Source: a virus. Taken from it: 31,282 nucleotides of DNA. The notes beneath the pieces are model-generated. The model was not told the origin of the DNA and made no database searches. It was given only the letters and a program-made list of their open reading frames with translations. Position numbers and translations under genes: made by a program. The DNA lies in the IMG/VR virus record IMGVR_UViG_3300048112_000162, positions 1 through 31,282 of that record; one strand, written 5' to 3'. Below are positions 1-6,198 of this stretch, one piece after another. The stretch's first letter is position 1. Each line of letters opens with the position of its first letter.

Positions 1-291
1 GATACTGAAATACACAATCCACAAGTGTTCACTGAACATAACATGGATGAGTTTATGGAGTACGAGCCAGGCGGTGGCGGTGGTACTGAGTTCGATGTAT
101 GTTGGGACTACTTCAAAGAAGAAGGCATAGTACCTAAGAAGTTTATTATGTTCACAGATGGTTACCCTTGGAACAGTTGGGGAGACGAGACATACTGTGA
201 TACATTGTTTATTGTGCATGGCGGAGGCTTCGGTGGTCAGATACCTGAGGCACCTTTCGGCATAACTGTGCCATACGAGAGAGAAGATTAA
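1..291 (+). CDS. VWA-like domain protein, C-terminal end (5' partial)
   Basis: The frame is open from base 1 to the TAA at 289-291, so this is the last 96 residues of a longer protein. A GTG at 25 is not a credible start: nothing resembling a ribosome site precedes it and the frame continues upstream. The fragment has a glycine run (GGGGGTEFD) followed by a hydrophobic strand ending FIMFTDGYPW. That resembles the metal-site (MIDAS-like) strand of von Willebrand A-type domains of the VWA-like/DUF2201 metallopeptidase-associated class that T4-like marine phages carry. The function of these proteins in phage is unknown to me. The next gene begins on the last base of the stop codon, so the two are translationally coupled. 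Confidence 0.65.
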   Translation, partial: DTEIHNPQVFTEHNMDEFMEYEPGGGGGTEFDVCWDYFKEEGIVPKKFIMFTDGYPWNSWGDETYCDTLFIVHGGGFGGQIPEAPFGITVPYERED

Positions 292-578
292 TGATTAAGA
301 GATACAACAAACTTACAGAAGCAGAGTTCTTACTGCTCAAAGGCACAGACAAGATGGCGGCTATGCTATCTAACAAGTATGTAGTTGATGACTATGATGT
401 AGTTCATTACTTAGAGCAACATGCTATGGGACAGTTCTGTGTAATTATCAATGAGCGTGGGAAGTCTTGGATTATTTACTTCGAACAGTTGTCCGATGTA
501 CTGTATGCTGAACAATTCTTTGCACCAAAACAACCAGAGGCACCACCCATTCATACGATAAATATCGTTAATGAATAA
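291..578 (+). CDS. Hypothetical protein, 95 aa
   Basis: I do not recognise a family. The ATG at 291 overlaps the preceding stop by one base, with a GAGAGAAG ribosome site upstream. The product is a mixed alpha/beta small protein with hydrophobic strands (FCVIINERGKSWIIYFEQL) and a proline-rich tail (PKQPEAPPIH), with no signal peptide or membrane segment. Its last eight bases overlap the start of the amidinotransferase gene, so it is probably co-translated with it. It could be an accessory subunit or simply a neighbour. Confidence 0.6.
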   Translation: MIKRYNKLTEAEFLLLKGTDKMAAMLSNKYVVDDYDVVHYLEQHAMGQFCVIINERGKSWIIYFEQLSDVLYAEQFFAPKQPEAPPIHTINIVNE

Positions 579-1629
579 ACCAATTTGGTCCTGCAATGAG
601 TGGGACCCACTAAAAGAAGTTATCATTGGCACAGCCAAAGACGCTAACATTCCATCACATGATCTCAGTCATCATGCGACTAACTATGCCAACCTAAGTG
701 CTGAAGAATATGCACAAATGCCTAAGGGTAGATACCCAGAGAATGTGTACGAAGAAGCAGAAGAGGACTTGGAAGGACTAGTTGGTATACTAGAACAGTT
801 TGGAGTTAAGGTACATAGACCCGATACAAGCGTCATAGACTTCACTAGCAACATATCAAATGGCTTATGGGACTCTACACAATACGAAGCATACTGTCCA
901 CGTGACAGCATAGCAGTGATAGGCGATACGATAATCGAAGGTGCTATGAGTTTGAGGGCTCGTTACCATGAGACATTCATGTTTAACGAACTATTTAAAC
1001 AAAAGAGTATGCAAGGTGCTAGATGGTTGCCTATGCCCAAGCCTATGTTACGAGATGATTTGTACAAGATACAGCCAGGCAGAGACCCAAGTGTAAACAA
1101 CAACGAACCTATACTAGATCCTGCTAACCTAATTAAGTTGGGTTATGACATACTGTATTTGATATCCAACACAGGTAATTCTCAAGGTGCCCAATGGTTA
1201 CGAAACACTTTAGGCCCCGACTTTAGAGTACATGAAATGCATGACTTGTATAGTTGGGCTCATGTGGACAGTACAATAATGCCACTTAGACCCGGACTGG
1301 TAGTGTTAAATGCTAGTAGGGTAGATGAAGACAAAGTGCCTGCTGTATTTAAAAGTTGGGACAAGATTTGGTACACAGAAGAGATGTGTGTCGGACAGCC
1401 TTGTTTGGAAAACTATGCTCCAGCAAGTAGTTGGATTGGTATGAATGTTCTCAGTATTGATCCAGAACATGTATTGGTTCCTGATAACGAAGGACCGCTA
1501 ATGGACGCAATGAAGAAGCATGGAGTAACCCCTATTCCAGTGCAGATGCGCCATATGAGAACACTAGCCGGTGGCCCACACTGCGTTAGTTGTGATTTAG
1601 TGCGTGAAGGAAAGTTAGAATCATATTGA
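571..1629 (+). CDS. Amidinotransferase (arginine:glycine / inosamine-phosphate type)
   Basis: A 352-residue protein of the AGAT-type amidinotransferase family, which moves the amidino group of L-arginine to an acceptor amine and releases ornithine. The N-terminus (WSCNEWDPLKEVIIG) matches the first strand of the family. The C-terminus carries GGPHCVSCDLVREG (residues 334-347), very close to the active-site segment of animal AGAT (GGFHCWTCDV), which makes C338 the likely nucleophile. The HEMHDLYSWAHVDSTIMPL stretch supplies the expected His/Asp partners. Length is normal for the bacterial and phage members. The acceptor cannot be read from sequence: glycine, an aminocyclitol phosphate or a modified base amine are all possible. 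Its stop codon overlaps the -35 box of the next promoter. Confidence 0.88.
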   Translation: MNKPIWSCNEWDPLKEVIIGTAKDANIPSHDLSHHATNYANLSAEEYAQMPKGRYPENVYEEAEEDLEGLVGILEQFGVKVHRPDTSVIDFTSNISNGLWDSTQYEAYCPRDSIAVIGDTIIEGAMSLRARYHETFMFNELFKQKSMQGARWLPMPKPMLRDDLYKIQPGRDPSVNNNEPILDPANLIKLGYDILYLISNTGNSQGAQWLRNTLGPDFRVHEMHDLYSWAHVDSTIMPLRPGLVVLNASRVDEDKVPAVFKSWDKIWYTEEMCVGQPCLENYAPASSWIGMNVLSIDPEHVLVPDNEGPLMDAMKKHGVTPIPVQMRHMRTLAGGPHCVSCDLVREGKLESY

Positions 1630-1654
1630 CATCAACTATAGTTGATAGTATAAT
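1626..1654 (+). promoter_or_regulatory. Sigma70-type promoter with a 16-bp palindrome in its spacer
   Basis: TTGACA (1626-1631), a 17-bp spacer and TATAAT (1649-1654): a perfect consensus. The -35 box overlaps the TGA stop of the amidinotransferase. Bases 1631-1646 (ATCAACTATAGTTGAT) form a perfect inverted repeat filling the spacer, so a dimeric regulator could sit between the two boxes. It would drive the metallophosphoesterase at 1681, which has an AAGGAAAG ribosome site. Confidence 0.85.
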
Positions 1655-1680
1655 ATACGCATAATTTAAGGAAAGTTACG

Positions 1681-2412
1681 ATGAAATACTTAGTACTTGG
1701 AGACATCCACAATGAATACAAGATGTTCATGGATGCCGTCCTATTTGCTAGAGAGCGAAATCTTCAAATCATCAGTTTAGGTGATGTAGTTGATTACGGC
1801 AAACATGCCAAAAGCACAGTGCATTTGGCTAGAACTATTGCTGTGGCTGAAGGTGCTAGATTCATCGAAGGCAACCACGACAACAAAATTGCACGTTACC
1901 TAAAAGGTAATGATGTAACTATCTCAGTTGGGATGAAGGAAACTATTGCTGACTTGGAAAGCGATGCTACTATGAAAAGTAACTTCGAATACCTACACAG
2001 TAATATGAAGTCTTATTTACAAGTCGGCGATACTTTTATGACACATGGTGCATTCGCCAAAGAGTTTTGGCAAGGGGATACAGATTCAAGTAAAGTCAAA
2101 AGTGCATACTTGTACGGTGAGGTAGACCCGGACTTGCCCATGATGGAATTCAGAGGAAACAAATATCCTCACAGAGTTTACGATTGGGTTGACCATGTAC
2201 CAGCAGACAAAACTGTGATAGTTGGGCATGACCGAACTCCGTTATTGGCAGTACCTCACTTTGAAAGTACAGATAATATTGTTACACATCACACCGGTGC
2301 ATTAGGTGGCAAAATTATTTGGATTGACACAGGTGGCGGCAAGGGTGGATTCGTAACTGGAGCCATACTAGATGACCAGGGTAAGTTCATAGAAACTGTG
2401 TCGTTTGAATAA
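1681..2412 (+). CDS. Calcineurin-like metallophosphoesterase
   Basis: A 243-residue phosphoesterase with the full metal-binding set in order: GDIH (D8, H10), GDVVD (D35), GNHDNK (N65, H66), MTHGAF and VGHD near residue 182. This is the PPP/PrpE-like layout that binds two metal ions and hydrolyses phosphoesters. The substrate may be a phosphoprotein, a dinucleoside polyphosphate or another phosphoester, and the sequence does not decide between them. It stands alone between its own consensus promoter (1626-1654) and a hairpin terminator (2411-2449), so it is a single-gene transcription unit, expected to be early or middle. Confidence 0.85.
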   Translation: MKYLVLGDIHNEYKMFMDAVLFARERNLQIISLGDVVDYGKHAKSTVHLARTIAVAEGARFIEGNHDNKIARYLKGNDVTISVGMKETIADLESDATMKSNFEYLHSNMKSYLQVGDTFMTHGAFAKEFWQGDTDSSKVKSAYLYGEVDPDLPMMEFRGNKYPHRVYDWVDHVPADKTVIVGHDRTPLLAVPHFESTDNIVTHHTGALGGKIIWIDTGGGKGGFVTGAILDDQGKFIETVSFE

Positions 2413-2449
2413 ACGGTTTTTGATCTAGGTCAAAAACAATACCGTTTTT
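2411..2449 (+). terminator. Rho-independent terminator after the metallophosphoesterase
   Basis: AAACGGT (2411-2417) pairs with ACCGTTT (2441-2447), enclosing a second perfect pairing TTTTTGA/TCAAAAA around a short loop, followed by a run of T (2445-2449). The first base overlaps the stop codon. It separates an early/middle unit from the late promoter at 2473. Confidence 0.75.
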
Positions 2450-2472
2450 ATCACTTTATAACATAACTATAC

Positions 2473-2480
2473 TATAAATA
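2473..2480 (+). promoter_or_regulatory. T4-type late promoter TATAAATA
   Basis: An exact TATAAATA lies 40 bp before the start codon at 2521, the usual position for a T4-like late promoter read by host polymerase with the phage late sigma factor and clamp. There is no -35 box. It suggests that the two following genes are late. Confidence 0.7.
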
Positions 2481-2520
2481 TTATGGTATTAAAACTATAC
2501 TTTATATGGAGAAAGTAAAA

Positions 2521-2808
2521 ATGAGCAAGAAGACAGCAGAACAAGTATCAGAGAACGTTGAAGTTGAAGCAACAGCAGACGCTCCTGAAGTAACAGAACA
2601 AGAAGTTCAGACTCTAAGCCTAGCAGAACTAGATCAACTAGCACAAGTTATTGACCTAGCATCAAGCAGAGGTGCATTCAGAGGTGCTGAACTACAAACA
2701 GTTGGTGGGCTATACAACAAACTAGTATCGTTCCTATCAATGGTTAAAGCACAACAAGAAGCCGCCAGTGAAGCACAAGACACTGAGGCCACAGACGGAG
2801 AAGCGTAA
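2521..2808 (+). CDS. Hypothetical late protein, Ala/Glu-rich, 95 aa
   Basis: I chose the ATG at 2521 rather than 2506, because the GGAG at 2508-2511 is correctly spaced for 2521 and would lie inside the longer reading. The protein is acidic with low-complexity ends (AEQVSENVEVEATADAPEVTEQE, AQQEAASEAQDTEA) and a central hydrophobic/amphipathic part (LAELDQLAQVIDLASSRG, VGGLYNKLVSFLSMVKAQ) likely to be helical. It follows a TATAAATA late promoter and its stop overlaps the next ATG. A virion-associated or assembly role is plausible from the promoter alone; I recognise no family. Confidence 0.7.
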   Translation: MSKKTAEQVSENVEVEATADAPEVTEQEVQTLSLAELDQLAQVIDLASSRGAFRGAELQTVGGLYNKLVSFLSMVKAQQEAASEAQDTEATDGEA

Positions 2809-3413
2809 TGGCTAAAATGACAAAACATGTAGGCACATATGGTGAAAAACCTTGTGTCGTTGTGTTCAGGGAATTGCCCGAAGACGACAATAATGCATTA
2901 GTTATTTTAAGTGACTCACTTGAAGGTCAACTACACGATGACGTTATGTCAGTTGTTGATTCAATTGAAGCACAAGATAGCAATAACATTAGTGAAGTGT
3001 TCTTTAGACGTAGACTTACAGATGGAAGTAATATGTTAGAAGCACTACACACTAGAGGCAAACTAGTTAAAGCACCAGTGGAAATGGTTAAACTTGTCCC
3101 AGTTCCTAATCAACCTGTTGAACTAGCAGAGATTAATAAGGAATTGAGAAAGATTTCAAATGAATCTAACCCACCTTTAAAGACAGATGAGCAACCTGCT
3201 ATACAGCCAGGTAGTATAGATGTTCCAGAAGGAGAAGATAAGGATCAAGTTGCAAATAATTTATTATCCCAAGCATCATTGTTAGAAGAAGATGCTAAAG
3301 CATTACTTACAGATGCTGACTTAAAGAGATCACAAGCATATGAAATTGCTCCAGATTTAAGACCTAAGAAAGGTCCAGGTAGACCATCAAAATCGTCTAT
3401 CGATAAACTTTAA
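2808..3413 (+). CDS. Hypothetical late protein with basic AT-hook-like tail, 201 aa
   Basis: The start overlaps the previous stop, with GGAG eight bases upstream. The N-terminal ~100 residues form a compact alpha/beta region (GEKPCVVVFRELPEDDNNALVIL...EVFFRRRL). The middle is acidic and flexible. The C-terminus is strongly basic: RPKKGPGRPSKSS, with a PGRP core like an AT-hook, which binds the minor groove of AT-rich DNA in other proteins. DNA or nucleoid contact is an inference from this tail. It shares the late promoter at 2473 with the preceding gene. Confidence 0.7.
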   Translation: MAKMTKHVGTYGEKPCVVVFRELPEDDNNALVILSDSLEGQLHDDVMSVVDSIEAQDSNNISEVFFRRRLTDGSNMLEALHTRGKLVKAPVEMVKLVPVPNQPVELAEINKELRKISNESNPPLKTDEQPAIQPGSIDVPEGEDKDQVANNLLSQASLLEEDAKALLTDADLKRSQAYEIAPDLRPKKGPGRPSKSSIDKL

Positions 3414-3443
3414 GATAAGTAACTAAGTATTGTAGGAGATAAT

Positions 3444-3770
3444 ATGTCGAATAATGACGTGAGGATAGTCTTGGTTGCTAAACACGGCAAGAACCAGAAC
3501 TTTGAAAATTTGCTTAAAGAAGTCTTCCCTAGCGAGATTCCTGTTGATATGATTGATAGTATTATAATCGAATTCAAAGATGGGAATAGTGCTAAGTTAG
3601 ACCATAGGGAATTATCCGATCCTTTACCTACGTCACCGGATAAAACATGGGCAACAATGATTAGTGCTTTCTCCAATGTGAAACAAATAAACATTATTGT
3701 CGATGTTCGAAAGGTCGAAAAAACTGTTGGTAACAATGTTGCTGACACTTTGGGAAAACATTTTGAATGA
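3444..3770 (+). CDS. Hypothetical protein, 108 aa
   Basis: Not recognised. A good ribosome site (GTAGGAGATAAT) precedes the ATG. The protein has alternating strands and helices (VRIVLVAKHG, FENLLKEVF, IIIEFKDG, INIIVDVRKVEK) that suggest a small alpha/beta domain, with no catalytic motif or membrane segment. Its stop overlaps the start of the SDR-like gene in an ATGATG arrangement, so the two are translationally coupled. Confidence 0.6.
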   Translation: MSNNDVRIVLVAKHGKNQNFENLLKEVFPSEIPVDMIDSIIIEFKDGNSAKLDHRELSDPLPTSPDKTWATMISAFSNVKQINIIVDVRKVEKTVGNNVADTLGKHFE

Positions 3771-4426
3771 TGAAGGTAGCAATAACGGGTCACAGTAGTG
3801 GTATTGGAGCAGAATTACTTTCTGTAATTGAGCTCACCGAACCTACATGGGAAGTCAAAGGCTTCTCTAAGGCAAACGGACACAATATAGCAACCAATGA
3901 TGGTGATGATATTGTACAAGAGATACTAGACTATGACCCCGATGTGTTTTTCAACAACGCCTACTATCCAAAGATACAAAACAAAATACTAAAAAAACTA
4001 TACGAAGCCTGGGGTGATAAGAGTAAGATTATTATCAACACAGGATCTATTAGCGGATATCTAAAAGACATATTACTTGATAGTGAGAGTGACTATGTTA
4101 ATGATAAAAAGGATCTGGCAGACTTTTGTATACGAAACAGTTTCAACTATCCATGGTCTAATAAAACTAGACTACACAACATAAGTTTTGGCTTTGTGGA
4201 GACGCCTCTACTGACCAAAACTATCAAACCTGTAAACACATCCAACCTAATTCCTATAGAAGAATCAGCATTACTGATGATTGATATGATTGAAAAGAAA
4301 GACTACTATGTAGTTGAGCAAGTCATCAACTGTGCTTTTGACAGTGACGAAGAAATGCTGACACACTTCAACATAGCAACTCGTAACATGTTAAAGCATG
4401 TTGCACGATCAAACAGACACTCATAA
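3767..4426 (+). CDS. Short-chain dehydrogenase/reductase-like protein (SDR copy 1)
   Basis: A 219-residue Rossmann protein. TGHSSGIG at 7-14 is the NAD(P)-binding TGxxxGxG motif, NNAYYP at 63-68 replaces the usual NNAG, NTGSIS at 91-96 supplies the catalytic serine, and Y110-V-N-D-K114 is a YxxxK pair. It therefore looks competent as an NAD(P)-dependent oxidoreductase, though the substrate is unknown. It is slightly shorter than classical SDRs (about 250). Three relatives lie far downstream at 24723-26538 and share the TGH, NNAY and SGS-type signatures, so the phage carries a four-member family. Confidence 0.8.
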   Translation: MMKVAITGHSSGIGAELLSVIELTEPTWEVKGFSKANGHNIATNDGDDIVQEILDYDPDVFFNNAYYPKIQNKILKKLYEAWGDKSKIIINTGSISGYLKDILLDSESDYVNDKKDLADFCIRNSFNYPWSNKTRLHNISFGFVETPLLTKTIKPVNTSNLIPIEESALLMIDMIEKKDYYVVEQVINCAFDSDEEMLTHFNIATRNMLKHVARSNRHS

Positions 4427-4431
4427 AGTTC

Positions 4432-4460
4432 TTGACATCTACAGTATAAGATACTATAAT
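4432..4460 (+). promoter_or_regulatory. Sigma70-type promoter
   Basis: TTGACA (4432-4437), 17-bp spacer, TATAAT (4455-4460). It lies just after the SDR gene and 22 bp before the HAD phosphatase start at 4483. Confidence 0.88.
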
Positions 4461-4482
4461 GTATACTTAAATAGAGGTAAGA

Positions 4483-5091
4483 ATGAAGAAGACAATAGTA
4501 ACGGATATAGACGGAGTAGTGTTAGACTGGGAAGAAGGGTTTAGCATTTGGATGGAACATCATGGACACAAGAAGGTAGACGGTTACCAGTTCATGTACA
4601 AAATTGGAGATAGGTACGGCATCTCCAACAATCAAGGGCATAAGTTAATCAAGACTTTCAATGAGAGTGCGGCAATAGGATTCCTTCCTCCACTCAGAGA
4701 TGCTCAGTACTTTGTTAAGAAGTTGCATGAGCAACACCAATACGACTTTGTTGCTCTAACTAGCCTTAGCCTAGACAAACATGCCCAAGCATTAAGGGAA
4801 AGAAACCTTAAGAAGCTCATGGGTACTGCATTCAGCAGGGTAATCTGCTTAGATACAGGTGCTGATAAGGACGAAGCATTAGCCAGACTAGCACAGAAAT
4901 ACAAGGGCTGTTATTGGGTCGAGGACAAGCCAGAGAACCTTACAGCGGGGTCTAAGGCCGGTTTCCAGGGCATTTTAATGGAGCATGGCCACAACATGAA
5001 CGCTGAACACGACGGAATTGTAGTAAAGAATTGGGAAGAAATTTACAATATCGTTACAAAACAAGCAGTTACACCACCATATACCAGGTAG
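4483..5091 (+). CDS. HAD-superfamily phosphatase (5'-nucleotidase-like)
   Basis: A 202-residue HAD hydrolase with motif I DIDGVVLD (D8 nucleophile, D10 acid/base), motif II at LTSLS (T93/S94), the motif III lysine in ADKDEA (K129) and motif IV WVEDKPEN (E147, D148). HAD enzymes of this size in phages usually dephosphorylate nucleotides or small phosphometabolites, and the C1-type cap is short. The substrate is not identifiable. It has its own consensus promoter and an AGAGGTAAG ribosome site. Confidence 0.85.
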   Translation: MKKTIVTDIDGVVLDWEEGFSIWMEHHGHKKVDGYQFMYKIGDRYGISNNQGHKLIKTFNESAAIGFLPPLRDAQYFVKKLHEQHQYDFVALTSLSLDKHAQALRERNLKKLMGTAFSRVICLDTGADKDEALARLAQKYKGCYWVEDKPENLTAGSKAGFQGILMEHGHNMNAEHDGIVVKNWEEIYNIVTKQAVTPPYTR

Positions 5092-5120
5092 TTTTCTACC
5101 AAAAAAGGTTGACTTCTACC
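5087..5120 (+). repeat. Inverted and direct repeats around the 5109 promoter
   Basis: GGTAG-TTTT-CTACC (5087-5100) is a short hairpin. CTACCA followed by an A-rich stretch occurs twice, at 5096 and 5116, exactly 20 bp apart (two helical turns), flanking the -35 box. This is operator-like spacing, but the stems are only 5 bp. Confidence 0.45.
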
Positions 5121-5137
5121 AGAAAAACCGGTATAAT
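5109..5137 (+). promoter_or_regulatory. Sigma70-type promoter
   Basis: TTGACT (5109-5114), 17-bp spacer, TATAAT (5132-5137). An ACCGGT palindrome abuts the -10 box. It drives the 85-aa gene at 5171, whose ribosome site is AAAGGAACGAG. Confidence 0.85.
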
Positions 5138-5170
5138 ATATACATATTAAACAATAAAGGAACGAGAATT

Positions 5171-5428
5171 ATGTCATTACAAGAAATCAAATTAGCAATT
5201 CGTAACGGAAACTTCAGTTTGTCAGAGCTGAACGAACTTAGTGCTTACACCAACACAATCAAAACTAGGTCCGCTAAGGATTCAATTAGTGTTGGCGATA
5301 AAGTGTTCGTAGTTCAAAAGACTAAAAGAACTTTAGGTATTGTTACCAAAGTAAACATTAAGAAGGCTATTGTAGACATGCGTGGTCGTTCTTATAGTGT
5401 TCCACTTTCAATGATTGAGGCGGCTTAA
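5171..5428 (+). CDS. Small protein with SH3/KOW-like beta domain, 85 aa
   Basis: The N-terminal ~30 residues are helical (LQEIKLAIRNGNFSLSELNELSAYT). The second half (ISVGDKVFVVQKTKRTLGIVTKVNIKKAIVDMRGRSYSVPLSMIEAA) has the VGDKV...GIVTKV...A.VD..G..Y.VP spacing of a KOW/SH3-like small barrel. Such domains often bind nucleic acid or the ribosome. The assignment is by pattern only. It is co-transcribed with the gene at 5432. Confidence 0.6.
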   Translation: MSLQEIKLAIRNGNFSLSELNELSAYTNTIKTRSAKDSISVGDKVFVVQKTKRTLGIVTKVNIKKAIVDMRGRSYSVPLSMIEAA

Positions 5429-5431
5429 ACA

Positions 5432-6133
5432 ATGAAGAAGATGTATACTGGTGCTGAAGTAATTGCGTATGCGGTTGCAGTCGATGAATACCAAGGCGAG
5501 AAGTATGTCAAGTCTCATGAAGTAGACAAAGAGAAAGGCATCGAGTCCAACTTCAAACTTATGCTTGAAGCAATGCATAACCCAGAGAAGGCACGAGTGA
5601 AACTGGAGCCAGCTCACACAGAGCAGGCAGGAGTTATCGTGGACTACTTTGAAGGGTTAGTGTTCAAAGCAATGCAACGTAAACTTAGTGACTTTGAAAC
5701 TAAGATCACTGAGCTAATCAAAGCCGATGATATCAACATCAATGGCAGAGATACTAGGCTACCTATCGTAGGCAGTTTGCCTGGAGTGTATCGTAACAAC
5801 TTATCGCATGATACTTGGAGTGAGCAGGAACGTGCTCTTAGGAAGACATCCGAGTATGTAGGTGAGGTTGGTAAACGTTCTGAATTCTCAGGCACTATTG
5901 CTATGTCTAGGTACATGAATAGGACTCACAGCATGTTGGTTTCTGTTCTCACAGAAGATCAGAACATCATCAAGTTCTTTTATGACTTGTACCGTGGTGC
6001 AGACAAGAAGGACTTTGCTAAAGGCACTGAGCTTACTTTTACTGCTTCTGTTAAAAAGCAGGAAGTATCTAAGTTCAGCAAATGTAAAGAGACCTTTGTT
6101 AATAGGGTGACACTGCCTAAAGAAGATAAATAG
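5432..6133 (+). CDS. Hypothetical protein, 233 aa
   Basis: Not recognised. The sequence is soluble and mixed-charge, with helical stretches and a central segment (INGRDTRLPIVGSLPGVYRNN) that might be a loop-rich active or binding site. There are no membrane segments or known motifs. It begins four bases after the stop of the KOW-like gene with only a weak ribosome site (GGCGGC), suggesting reinitiation from the upstream gene, and shares its promoter at 5109. Confidence 0.6.
   Translation: MKKMYTGAEVIAYAVAVDEYQGEKYVKSHEVDKEKGIESNFKLMLEAMHNPEKARVKLEPAHTEQAGVIVDYFEGLVFKAMQRKLSDFETKITELIKADDININGRDTRLPIVGSLPGVYRNNLSHDTWSEQERALRKTSEYVGEVGKRSEFSGTIAMSRYMNRTHSMLVSVLTEDQNIIKFFYDLYRGADKKDFAKGTELTFTASVKKQEVSKFSKCKETFVNRVTLPKEDK
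6125..6132 (+). promoter_or_regulatory. Possible late promoter GATAAATA before the tail-fibre gene
   Basis: GATAAATA fits the NATAAATA late consensus and is placed 67 bp before a structural gene. It overlaps the stop of the preceding gene, and the hairpins at 6150-6183 would lie in its leader, which weakens the call. Confidence 0.4.
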
Positions 6134-6149
6134 TATTATAACTTTAGAA

Positions 6150-6183
6150 CTAGACCTAATGTCTAGATCAGTTTTTTAACTGA
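6150..6183 (+). terminator. Tandem hairpins, probable terminator
   Basis: CTAGAC/GTCTAG (6150-6155 with 6161-6166) forms a 6-bp stem, followed after five bases by a run of six T. A second stem, TCAGTT/AACTGA (6168-6173 with 6178-6183), overlaps the T run. It probably ends the 5109 transcript before the tail-fibre gene. Confidence 0.5.
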
Positions 6184-6198
6184 ATCGGAGTATAATAT

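Noticed and set aside
25-291. GTG at 25 as the start of the first gene
   Set aside because: The frame is open to base 1 and no ribosome site precedes the GTG, so the gene is treated as 5' truncated.
557-564. GATAAATA as a late promoter for the amidinotransferase
   Set aside because: It lies inside the preceding gene, is part of a near-palindrome and ends only six bases before the start codon; chance match is likely.
411-911. Long minus-strand open frames over the amidinotransferase region
   Set aside because: They lie opposite a well-recognised gene, lack ribosome sites and have no recognisable protein features.
2506-2520. Upstream ATG at 2506 as gene start
   Set aside because: It would place the GGAG ribosome site inside the coding sequence; ATG 2521 is correctly spaced.
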